NCBI GenBank assembly: GCA_020028375.1
Contig: JAHZNX010000325.1
Coordinates: forward strand, 1-7,182
DNA: 7,182 nucleotides
Direction: 5' to 3'
Source: Betaproteobacteria bacterium
GTDB taxonomy: Bacteria > Pseudomonadota > Gammaproteobacteria > Burkholderiales > SG8-41
Positions 1-5,914 of this stretch are shown piece after piece. Made by a program: the position numbers and the translations under genes. Positions within the stretch are counted from its first letter, which is position 1; each line of letters begins with the position of its first letter. The notes under the pieces were generated by a model that was not told the origin of the DNA, searched no databases, and saw nothing but the letters and a program-made list of their open reading frames with translations.

Positions 1-150
1 GAGTCGCTGTGGAAGTTCCGGGTGAAGGGCTTCGGCCCGCTGCTGGTGGCGATGGACGCTCACGGCGGCAGCCTCTACACGGAAGTCAACGCGCAGGCGC
101 GCGCGAAGCGTGCCGCCGTGCTCGCCTCCCTCGGCGTCAAGGACCGTTGA
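1..150 (+). CDS. Class I fumarate hydratase / L(+)-tartrate dehydratase beta-type subunit, C-terminal end (5' truncated by window)
   Basis: Frame 1 is open from the first base to TGA at 148-150 and gives 49 residues, beginning ESLWKFRVKGFGPLLVAMD. The pattern E-x-x-W-x-x-x-V-x-x-F-G-P-x-x-V-x-x-D-x-x-G-x-S-L-Y is typical of the end of the C-terminal (beta) domain of Fe-S class I fumarases and tartrate dehydratases, which add or remove water from C4 dicarboxylates in the cytoplasm. The catalytic and Fe-S residues lie outside the window, so fumarase and tartrate dehydratase cannot be separated. The stop overlaps the TTG start of the downstream flavoprotein, which implies one transcript and probably coupled translation. 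Family call from memory of motifs; moderately sure. Confidence 0.7.
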   Translation, partial: ESLWKFRVKGFGPLLVAMDAHGGSLYTEVNAQARAKRAAVLASLGVKDR

Positions 151-1886
151 AACGTCTCAAGACCGACATCCTCATCCTCGGCGCCGGCGGCGCGGGGCTG
201 TTTGCCGCGCTGCACGCGTACCAGGCTGACCCGTCGCTTGCAATCACCGTCGCGGTGAAGGGACTCCTCGGCAAGTGCGGCTGCACGCGGATGGTGCAGG
301 GCGGATACAACGTTGCGCTGGCGCCGGAGGACTCGGTCGAGCGCCACTTCATGGACACGATCGAAGGCGGCAAGTGGCTCCCGGACCAGGACCTCGCGTG
401 GACGCTGGTCACGGTCGCGATCGAGCGCATCCGCGAGCTCGAGAACGAGCTCGGTTGCTACTTCGACCGCAACCCCGACGGCACCATTCACCAGAAGGCG
501 TTCGCGGGGCAGACCTTCGACCGCACCGTGCACAAGGGCGATCTGACCGGCATCGAGATCATGAACCGCCTCGCCGAGCAGGTGTGGGCGAGCGGCATGG
601 CGCGGCTGGAAGAGCACCGCGCGGTGGAGCTCATCAGGAACCGGCGCGGCGATGCGCTGGCGGGCGTGCTGATGGTAGATGTGAGGAGCGGCGAGTTCGT
701 ACTGGTGCAGGCGAAAGCGGTGCTGCTCGCCACCGGCGGCGGCCCGACCATGTACAAGTACCACACGCCCTCCGGCGACAAGACCTGCGACGGACTGGCG
801 ATGGCACTGCGCGCCGGGCTGACGCTGCGCGACATGGAGATGGTGCAGTTCCACCCGACGGGGCTGCTGGCGGGGCCCGGCACGCGCATGACGGGCACCG
901 TGCTCGAGGAGGGCCTGCGCGGCTCCGGCGGCCACTTGCTGAACGGATCGAAGCAGCGCTTCATGCAAGGTTACGACGCCAAGGGCGAGCGCGCCACGCG
1001 CGACATTGTCTCGCGCGCGATCTTCAGTGAAATGCGCGCGGGCCGGACGACGCCCCACGGCGGCGTCTATATCAGCATGGGACATCTCGGAGCGGATCGG
1101 GTGCGCCGGGAATTCAAGGGCATGGTCGAGCGCTGCGCCGATTGCGGCTTCGATCTCGCGGGCGGGCTGGTGGAGGTGGTGCCGACCGCGCACTACATGA
1201 TGGGCGGCGTTGTCTTCCGCGGCGACTGCACGACGGAGCTGCCGGGGCTTTTCGTCGCGGGCGAGGATTCGGGCGGCGTGCACGGCGCGAACCGCCTTGG
1301 CGGCAACGGCGTCGCCAATTCCACCGTGTTCGGCGGCATCGCGGGAGAGGCGATGGCGCCGTGGGTCGGGCGCCATGCCGCGCTGCACGAACCGGACGAG
1401 GCGGCAATCGATGCCGCGGTCGCGCGCGCCCGGGCGCCGCTCGGCAAGCCCGCTGGCGATCTCAACACCATCCGCGAGAAGCTCTACGATGTGATGTGGG
1501 ACGACGTCGGCATCGTACGTGATGGCGCCGGCCTGACGCGGGCGGAGGGCGCACTCGAGGAGCTGGAGGCGCGGCTCGATGCCACCGGCGCAGGCGGGAC
1601 GGATCTCGCCTTCAACCTCACCTGGCACGACTGGCTCAATATGAAGAACCTGCTGCTGGTCTCGAAGTCGATCCGCGCCTCCGCGGTGGCGCGAGAGGAT
1701 TCGCGCGGCGCGCACTATCGCTCGGATTTCCCCGAGGTGCGCGATCTCGACCGCTCGCGTGTCCGAAAGGATTCTCTGGACTCCCGCCTGCGCGGGAGTG
1801 ATGGGGTATGTTGCGCGTGCTTGATTCGCACGACGGGACGGGCGAAACTCGCCGGACCAACCACTTTGGGGAGGAGAAGACCATGA
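147..1886 (+). CDS. FAD-dependent fumarate reductase/succinate dehydrogenase-type flavoprotein with aberrant C-terminus
   Basis: Flavoprotein of the SdhA/FrdA/L-aspartate oxidase superfamily, expected to interconvert a C4 dicarboxylate pair or a related 2-ene acid in the cytoplasm. Starting at TTG 147 it opens MKRLKTDILILGAGGAGLFAAL: a beta-strand followed by the GxGxxG dinucleotide-binding loop (residues 12-17). Family active-site blocks follow in order: FHPTG (around 853), RATRDIVSRAI (around 990), PTAHYMMGG (around 1186) and HGANRLGGNG (around 1281). The helical C-terminal domain ends with AREDSRGAHYRSDFPE. The TTG start overlaps the upstream TGA and puts the first strand at the normal N-terminus; an earlier in-frame ATG or GTG would only read through the upstream gene. 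The usual covalent-FAD His is Cys46 here. From about 1761 the frame enters a palindromic repeat, and the last roughly 40 residues are not family-like. TGA at 1884-1886 overlaps the next ATG. A partner Fe-S subunit is not seen. Confidence 0.88.
   Translation: MKRLKTDILILGAGGAGLFAALHAYQADPSLAITVAVKGLLGKCGCTRMVQGGYNVALAPEDSVERHFMDTIEGGKWLPDQDLAWTLVTVAIERIRELENELGCYFDRNPDGTIHQKAFAGQTFDRTVHKGDLTGIEIMNRLAEQVWASGMARLEEHRAVELIRNRRGDALAGVLMVDVRSGEFVLVQAKAVLLATGGGPTMYKYHTPSGDKTCDGLAMALRAGLTLRDMEMVQFHPTGLLAGPGTRMTGTVLEEGLRGSGGHLLNGSKQRFMQGYDAKGERATRDIVSRAIFSEMRAGRTTPHGGVYISMGHLGADRVRREFKGMVERCADCGFDLAGGLVEVVPTAHYMMGGVVFRGDCTTELPGLFVAGEDSGGVHGANRLGGNGVANSTVFGGIAGEAMAPWVGRHAALHEPDEAAIDAAVARARAPLGKPAGDLNTIREKLYDVMWDDVGIVRDGAGLTRAEGALEELEARLDATGAGGTDLAFNLTWHDWLNMKNLLLVSKSIRASAVAREDSRGAHYRSDFPEVRDLDRSRVRKDSLDSRLRGSDGVCCACLIRTTGRAKLAGPTTLGRRRP
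1771..1807. repeat. Dispersed palindromic (REP-like) element inside the 3' end of the flavoprotein ORF
   Basis: A perfect 8-bp inverted repeat, ACTCCCGC (1780-1787) and GCGGGAGT (1792-1799), closes on the 4-base loop CTGC, flanked by attctctgg and gatgggg. This strongly resembles the short dispersed palindrome of the form TGGA-TTCCCGC-n-GCGGGAA-TGA that is common between genes in beta- and gammaproteobacteria. When read through, such elements give the translation DSRLRGxDG, seen here as DSRLRGSDG. There is no T-run after the stem, so it does not look like a classical intrinsic terminator, though it could stabilise or process the mRNA between the flavoprotein and the receptor gene. Only one copy is in this window, so its dispersed nature is from memory, not from the sequence. 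Confidence 0.6.
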
Positions 1887-2705
1887 AACGTTCAATTGCG
1901 TTCGCAGCCATATTGGCGATGCTGGCTGCGTGGTCGGGCGCGGCTCTGGCGCAGGAATATCCCGCCAGGCCGGTCAGGCTGGTCGTGCCGTTTCCCGCGG
2001 GAGGCGGCAGCGACATCATCGCGCGCGTGGTCGCCCAGAAAATGCGCGAAGCTCAACTACGACCCGGTGCGGGATTTCACGCCGATCTCGATGGCGTCTT
2101 CCTACCCGTTCGTGCTGGTGGCGCATCCATCGCTGCCGGTGCAGTCGGTGAAGTCGCTGGTGGCCCTGGCAAAGGCGAGGCCGGATCAGGTCATTTACGC
2201 CTCGGCCGGCTCCGGGACCATGTCGCACATGGCGATGGAGCTGCTGCGGCTCAATACCGCGATCAAGCTTACGCACGTGCCGTACAAGGGAGCCGCACCC
2301 GCCTCCGTTAGCCTGATGTCGGGCGAGTCGCAGTGCGCGTTCATCGTGATGCCGGTTGTCGGGCCGCAGGTCAAGGCCGGCAAGATGCGCGGTCTCGGCG
2401 TCGCGGCGCCGGAGCGCTCCTCCGTCGCGCCGGAAATTCCGACGATGCAGGAGGCCGGCATCAAAGGGCACATCGCCTTGCAATGGAACGGCTTCTTCGC
2501 GCCGGCGCGAACGCCGCAGCCGGTCCTTGACCGGCTGCACCGCGAGGTGGCGAAGACGGTCCATCTCCCCGACGTCAGGCAGCGCTTCGAGGCGGAAGGC
2601 GCGACGCCGGCGGGAACCAGCCCGGCTGAGTTCACAGCGTTCTTCCGATCGGAGGCCGAGAAGTGGGCGGACGTGGCGCGGCGGTCGGGAACGAAGCTGG
2701 ATTGA
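1883..2705 (+). pseudogene. Bug/TctC-family tripartite tricarboxylate transporter substrate-binding protein, internally deleted and frameshifted
   Basis: Bug receptors are periplasmic proteins that capture carboxylates or other small solutes. ATG 1883 follows a strong Shine-Dalgarno (GGGGAGGAG, 1868-1876, 6-nt spacer) and overlaps the upstream stop as ATGA. The first frame encodes a clear Sec signal peptide with cleavage after ALA23, then EYPARPVRLVVPFPAGGGSD with the family's PFPxGGxxD ligand loop, and family-like sequence to about Glu56. From 2049 the family continues in another frame as KLNYDPVRDFTPI, then HPSLPVQSVKSL, YASAGSGTMSHMA, VPYKGAAPA, PTMQEAGI and a C-terminus ending SGTKLD, with TGA at 2703-2705. 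The joined product would be about 274 residues against roughly 320-325 for the family. About 50 codons normally holding the NRPGAGG...PDGYTLL segment are absent. As read, frame 1 continues out of frame to a stop at 2311. Broken gene, or an assembly defect. Confidence 0.88.
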
Positions 2706-2741
2706 AGCAGTGACGCATCCTCCGGCAGGGAGGGTCTCCGG

Positions 2742-3290
2742 ATGAACGCCAGGCAGAATCCGTCCTTGACCGCCATGGGCTGGGAATTGCTGCGCCTGGG
2801 TGCAGTTGCTTTTGGCGGGCTGGGCGCCACGCTTGCTTTGCTGCAGCGCGGCCTGGTTGACCGGCGGCAGTGGTTGCAGGAGCGCGACATCGGCGAGGCG
2901 CTGGCAATCACCAAGGCGCTGCCGGGGTCCACGGGGATACAGGTGGTCGCCTATCTCGGCTGGCGGCTGCGCGGCTGGCCGGGGGCGCTCCTTGCGGCGG
3001 CGGCGTTCATCGCTCCGGCAGCTGTACTGATGATCGTGGCGGCGGCCGGCTCGCTGGCCCTGCCCGATCAGCCGTGGGTCAAGGGAGCGCTGACCGGCGT
3101 TCAGATCAGCGTGGTCGGGCTGCTCGCCGCGGCGATGTGGCGGCTTGCGCGAAGCGAGGCGAAGGGCCCGACGCTCACAGCGGTGCTGTTGGCGAGCTGC
3201 GTGCTTGGGTTCTTCATTCACGCATTGATCATCGTGGTCGGCGCGGGACTCGTCGGCGCGCTGTTTGCCGCGGGGCGGGTCGGTGGCTGA
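2742..3290 (+). CDS. chrA: CHR-family chromate transporter, first half-length (single-domain) protein
   Basis: Inner-membrane protein of the chromate ion transporter (CHR) superfamily, 182 residues, the length of a single CHR domain. Visible motifs are LLRLGAVAFGG (FGG at residues 24-26), LVDRRQWLQERD at 38-49 and ALPGSTGIQVVAYLGWRLRG near 59-77, where the family usually has PGP instead of PGS. Hydrophobic segments follow: AALLAAAAF-type, AAVLMIVAAAGSLAL, VVGLLAAAMW and LLASCVLGFFIHALIIVVGAGLVGALF. ATG 2742 has GGGAGGG (2728-2734) 7 nt upstream. It ends inside the start of the second half-protein. Paired short CHR proteins are known to work together as the equivalent of full-length ChrA, exporting chromate (perhaps with sulfate or protons). 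The real substrate is not proven by sequence, and the neighbours suggest carboxylate metabolism instead of metal resistance. Confidence 0.88.
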   Translation: MNARQNPSLTAMGWELLRLGAVAFGGLGATLALLQRGLVDRRQWLQERDIGEALAITKALPGSTGIQVVAYLGWRLRGWPGALLAAAAFIAPAAVLMIVAAAGSLALPDQPWVKGALTGVQISVVGLLAAAMWRLARSEAKGPTLTAVLLASCVLGFFIHALIIVVGAGLVGALFAAGRVGG

Positions 3291-3804
3291 ACTCATCCTG
3301 CGCTTCCTCGTTGTGGGCGCAACGGCATTCGGCGGCGGCGGAGCGGCCCTGCCCCTGGTGGAGCGCATCACGGTGGCCGACACCGGCTGGCTCACGCCGC
3401 AGCAGTTCGCGATCGGCGTGGGGTTCGCCTATGCGACGCCGGGCCCGGTCCTGATCTTGGCCGCGTTCGTCGGCTATTACGTCGCGGGGATAGCCGGTGC
3501 GCTGGCCGCCACTGTCGCGGTGTTCGCCATCCCGGTGCTGCTTGCGGCCGGGTCCGCGGGGGTGGTCGCGCGGCTGAACCGCCATGCGCGGTTCCGGGCG
3601 TTCGGCCGGTTTGCCGCGGCAGCGGCAGTCGGCCTGCTGGCGGTCACGCTTGTCACGCTCGCGCGCCCGGTGTTCGATCTGCACCCGGCGCTGCTCGCCG
3701 GCTCGGTATTGGTATTCTGGGCCGAGTGCCTGGGCCTGTCACCGATGCTGCTGCTGGCGATCGCCGTCGGCGCCGGTGCGGCGGCGGGCGCGGCGGGCTA
3801 CTGA
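3283..3804 (+). CDS. chrA: CHR-family chromate transporter, second half-length protein
   Basis: Second single-domain CHR membrane protein, 173 residues. The N-terminal motif LRFLVVGATAFGGGGAALPLVER (FGGGG at residues 16-20) is followed by the conserved DTGWLTPQQF and by YATPGPVLILAAFVGYYVAG, which keeps the canonical PGP (residues 53-55) that the partner half lacks. Several strongly hydrophobic segments run to the end, AAAGAAGY. GTG 3283 is chosen because it precedes the first conserved helix and has a GGGGCGGG tract just upstream (3272-3279). It overlaps the end of the first half by 8 bp, so translation is probably coupled. A TTG at 3265 would add six residues (MPRGGS) and is less likely. 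The two halves are expected to form a heteromer with inverted topology, as for other paired short CHR proteins. Confidence 0.88.
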   Translation: MAELILRFLVVGATAFGGGGAALPLVERITVADTGWLTPQQFAIGVGFAYATPGPVLILAAFVGYYVAGIAGALAATVAVFAIPVLLAAGSAGVVARLNRHARFRAFGRFAAAAAVGLLAVTLVTLARPVFDLHPALLAGSVLVFWAECLGLSPMLLLAIAVGAGAAAGAAGY

Positions 3805-3851
3805 GCGGCGGATGAGGCGTGACATGATGAAGCGAGGTTCCTAGAAAGGGT

Positions 3852-3877
3852 CGAATCACGACCACGAATCACGATTC
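3852..3877. repeat. Short direct and inverted repeats upstream of the dehydrogenase gene
   Basis: The 83-bp gap between the transporter and dehydrogenase genes holds two exact 10-bp direct copies, CGAATCACGA at 3852-3861 and 3865-3874, starting 13 bp apart. A third, degenerate copy (GATTCACG) follows. The second copy also forms an inverted repeat, GAATC-ac-GATTC (3866-3877). The spacing and position, 11 bp before the ATG at 3888, could fit an operator. It could also be part of a longer dispersed intergenic repeat. No regulator gene is adjacent to support the first reading. Confidence 0.45.
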
Positions 3878-3887
3878 ACGCCGTTCC

Positions 3888-4821
3888 ATGAAATCTTCGA
3901 TTGAGGAGCTGACGCAACTCGCGTCGCGGGCGTTGAAGCGCACGGGTGCGTCGAAGGCGACGGCACAGGCCACGGCGAAGGCGCTGGTCGCTGCCGAGAT
4001 GGAAGGTCTCTCCGGGCACGGACTCTCGCGTGTTGCGCTCTATGCACAGCACCTGAAGCAGGGCCGCGTTGACGGAAAAGCAAAGCCGAAAATCGTCAAG
4101 AAGAAGGGTGCCACCTGTCTCGTGGATGCGGCGGGCGGTTTGGCGTTCCCGGCCTGCGCCCTTGCGGTCAAGGAAGTGGTGAAGCGCGCGCGGCGCTACG
4201 GCGTCGCATTCGCTGGCGTCACCAACAGCCATCACTTCGGCGCAGCGGCCTATCACCTTGCGCCCGTCGCGCGGGCCGGTCTCATCGGGCTCGCCTTTAC
4301 CAATTCGCCGTCCGCGATCAACGCCTGGGGCGGCAAGAAGGCGTTCTTCGGCACGAATCCCATCGCCGCGGTCTTCCCGCGCAAGGGCGCCGATCCCATC
4401 GTGGTGGACCTTTCTCTCACGGAGGTCGTGCGCGGGAAGATCATGCTCTACGCGAAGGAGGGGAAGCCCATTCCTCTCGGCTGGGCGGTGGACAAGGACG
4501 GCAATCCCACCACAGACGCCAAAGCCGCGCTGACCGGGAGTCTCTCCGCGATCGGCGGCGTGAAGGGAACAGCGCTCGCCTTGATGGTCGAAGTGCTCTG
4601 CGTCGCGCTGACCGGCGCCGCGTTCAGCTTCGAGAACGACTCCCGGCGCGAACACGTATTTCGCGCGGCTCGAAGTGCTGGTATCGAGAATGCTCGCCGA
4701 GGAGGGCGTTCGGCTGCCGGGCGCGCGTCGCCAACAAGCCGCGGCGACGGCGCGTGACGACGGCATCGAAATTCCGGATGCGCTGGCGGCCGAGCTCCGT
4801 GAAATTGCCGGAAAAGCGTGA
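3888..4821 (+). pseudogene. Malate/L-lactate/ureidoglycolate dehydrogenase family (Ldh_2) gene, internally deleted and frameshifted
   Basis: NAD(P)-dependent 2-hydroxy-acid dehydrogenases of this family (Pfam Ldh_2, separate from classical MDH/LDH) oxidise malate, lactate, ureidoglycolate or sulfolactate-type substrates. From ATG 3888 the conserved N-terminal helix region leads to EMEGLSGHGLSR (His44, Arg48), then VTNSHHFG with His116 in the family's usual catalytic position, then WGGKKAFFGTNP, DLSLTEVVRGK and GGVKGTALALMVE to FENDS at residue 252 (codon 4641-4643). The family sequence then resumes one base over: from 4645 it reads GANTYFARLEVLVSRMLAEE, GVRLPGARR and a helical end to TGA at 4819-4821. 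About 25 codons normally joining these parts (the GxxPRxGQxFxxxDP segment) are missing. The unshifted frame stops at 4757. No Shine-Dalgarno is obvious. The substrate is unknown. Confidence 0.87.
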
Positions 4822-4840
4822 TAATGACGATGCGCTTTGA

Positions 4841-4877
4841 CGAAGCTGCGAGCGAACAGCGTTCGAGGGACGCTTCG
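4841..4877. terminator. Possible stem-loop between two convergent genes
   Basis: Between the dehydrogenase stop (4821) and the end of the opposite-strand lipoprotein gene lies a nested inverted repeat. The outer arms are CGAAGC (4841-4846) and GCTTCG (4872-4877); the inner arms are CGAAC (4853-4857) and GTTCG (4861-4865) around a 3-nt loop. Its position suits a bidirectional terminator for convergent genes, but there is no T-run on either side and the outer and inner stems are separated by bulges. Weak call. Confidence 0.25.
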
Positions 4878-4887
4878 CATTTGCTAT

Positions 4888-5823
4888 TCAACGCCTGCTG
4901 CTACGGGGAAGCATAGACCGCCCCGGAATTGAAGGCCGTGTTGTCGGCCTGGTTCCCGCCGATGCCGGTTGCGGCGCTGTCCTCGCCGGAGCCTGCTGCG
5001 TCCACGTTGCGCCGCTGCGGGTGTACACATAAGCTGCCCCGGCATCGGGAGCCGTGTTGTCGGCCTGGTTCCCGCCGATGCCGGTTGCGGCGCTGTCCTC
5101 GCCGGACGCTCCTACCGCGAGGGTATTGCCGTCACCGCTCAAGGCGACCGAAATGCCGAACTGGTCATTCGCTCCAGTGTTCGATGCTTTTACGTAGGCC
5201 TGCTGCGTCCAGACCGCACCGCTGCGGGTGAGCACGTAGACCGACCCGGAAGCGCCAGCCAAGTTGTCAGTCTCGTCCCCGCCGATGCCGGTTGCGGCGC
5301 TGTCCTCGCCAGTCGCTCCCACCGCAAGGGTGTTGCCGTCGCCGCTCAATGCGACCGAAATGCCGAACTGGTCATCCGCTCCAGTGTTCGATGCTTTTAA
5401 GTAGGCCTGCTGCGCCCAGGTTGCGCCGCTGCGGGTAAACACATAGACCGCCCCGGCACTGAAGGCCGTGTTGTCGGCCTGGTTCCCGCCGATGCCGGTT
5501 GCGGCGCTGTCCTCGCCTGACGCTCCTATCGCGAGGGTATTGTCGTCGGCGCTCAAGGCGACCGAGATGCCGAATATGTCGCCCGCCCCGGTGTTTGAGG
5601 CCTTGATGTAGGCTAGTTGCTGGCTGACGTCGGGGTTCCCACCGTCTCCGCTACCACAGGCGGTAAGCGCCCACGATAGGGCGAGACAGAAAATCCACCC
5701 GGGAAACCTGGCGCAGCGGTTCGCGTTTGCTCTCGTGTCCGCCAGCGCTTCAACGATTTCGCTCGACTTTGGCAAGCGTATCCACTCCGGTGCAGTCTTC
5801 CTCGCGGACGCGAGCAAACTCAT
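4888..5823 (-). CDS. FG-GAP-like repeat lipoprotein, frameshifted near its C-terminus
   Basis: Probable surface or periplasmic lipoprotein built of FG-GAP/integrin-alpha-like blades. The hydrophobic stretch FPGWIFCLALSWALTAC ends in a lipobox LTAC with the Cys codon at 5658-5656, followed by GSGDGG. Then come three full 69-residue units, each reading AY(I/L/V)KASNTGA, FGISVALS, NTLA(I/V)GA, GEDSAATGIGG and VYV-x-TRSGA-x-W-x-QQ, and a fourth, partial unit. Seven-bladed propellers are usual for such repeats, so this one is short or truncated. A 91-bp loss at 4990/4991 throws the ORF out of frame. The ORF therefore ends at 4888 with about 33 unrelated residues, while the repeat frame ends at TAG 4903-4901 with SGAVYASP. 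The start is uncertain: ATG 5823 puts the Cys at residue 56, TTG 5775 at residue 40 and ATG 5937 at residue 94, all long for a lipoprotein signal. The function and partner are unknown. Confidence 0.75.
   Translation of the reverse strand: MSLLASARKTAPEWIRLPKSSEIVEALADTRANANRCARFPGWIFCLALSWALTACGSGDGGNPDVSQQLAYIKASNTGAGDIFGISVALSADDNTLAIGASGEDSAATGIGGNQADNTAFSAGAVYVFTRSGATWAQQAYLKASNTGADDQFGISVALSGDGNTLAVGATGEDSAATGIGGDETDNLAGASGSVYVLTRSGAVWTQQAYVKASNTGANDQFGISVALSGDGNTLAVGASGEDSAATGIGGNQADNTAPDAGAAYVYTRSGATWTQQAPARTAPQPASAGTRPTTRPSIPGRSMLPRSSRR
4901..5613 (-). repeat. 207-bp tandem coding repeats (three full units plus one shortened)
   Basis: On the minus strand each unit starts at GCC-TAC and is 207 bp (69 codons): 5613-5407, 5406-5200 and 5199-4993, followed by a shortened unit 4992-4901. 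A 50-bp block is identical in three units (plus-strand 4938-4987, 5054-5103 and 5468-5517), including third codon positions. Its spacing is 414 bp (two periods) between the outer pair but only 116 bp between the last two, so one unit lacks 91 bp. The matching bases are 5107-5197 in the sister unit. Confidence 0.9.
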
Positions 5824-5908
5824 CAATCCAGCGATCGGTGAGCCGCTCGGCGAGATTCCACGCGATATCGATCCCGCCGGCAGGTTCGACATTGGCCGCA
5901 ACCACCAA
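5750..5908 (-). CDS. Possible small hypothetical protein or gene remnant
   Basis: On the minus strand, in a different frame from the lipoprotein, TTG 5908 (or GTG 5905) opens a 52-codon reading frame to TGA at 5752-5750. It starts VVAANVEPAGGIDIAW and continues NLAERLTDRWIDEFARVREE to an end KVERNR. The composition, an amphipathic acidic/basic helix-rich stretch with Trp and few rare codons, looks more protein-like than the overlapping N-terminal extension of the lipoprotein ORF. I do not recognise the family. The frame remains open upstream of 5908 towards 5975, so it may be the tail of a lost gene. No clear Shine-Dalgarno is visible. It could be chance in GC-rich DNA. Confidence 0.3.
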   Translation of the reverse strand: MVVAANVEPAGGIDIAWNLAERLTDRWIDEFARVREEDCTGVDTLAKVERNR

Positions 5909-5914
5909 TTTAAT
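5886..5914 (+). promoter_or_regulatory. Sigma-70-like promoter for the acyl-CoA dehydrogenase gene
   Basis: A -35 TCGACA (5886-5891, 5 of 6 to TTGACA) and a -10 TTTAAT (5909-5914, 5 of 6 to TATAAT) are separated by exactly 17 bp, in the most AT-rich patch of the neighbourhood. Transcription would start near 5921 and leave a leader of about 56 nt before ATG 5977. The gene upstream on this side runs the other way, so an independent promoter is expected here. Confidence 0.5.

Noticed and set aside
1780..1799. Hairpin as an intrinsic transcription terminator
   Set aside because: No T-run follows the stem on either strand, and the sequence matches a dispersed palindrome type better.
75..1895. Long antisense reading frame (606 codons) across the flavoprotein gene
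   Set aside because: Arg/His/Ala-rich translation with no motifs, exactly opposite a clear flavoprotein; a typical by-product of high GC at third positions.
2041..2060. Programmed ribosomal frameshift as explanation for the receptor's frame change
   Set aside because: There is no slippery heptamer or downstream stimulator, and about 50 codons of family sequence are missing, which recoding cannot explain.
2016..3395. Long antisense reading frame (459 codons) across the receptor and transporter genes
   Set aside because: Lies opposite two well-supported genes, rich in Arg, Gln and His, and has no recognisable domain.
3876..4880. Antisense reading frame opposite the dehydrogenase gene
   Set aside because: The sense strand carries clear Ldh_2 motifs in two frames; the antisense product has none.
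4969..5231. Plus-strand reading frames across the repeat region
   Set aside because: They are shadows of the minus-strand repeats; the minus frame alone gives a lipobox and conserved blade motifs.
4929..5400. Regularly spaced near-identical blocks that might suggest a CRISPR or non-coding array
   Set aside because: The period is 207 bp, a multiple of 3, and the units translate as FG-GAP-like blades with conserved residues; the blocks are coding repeats.
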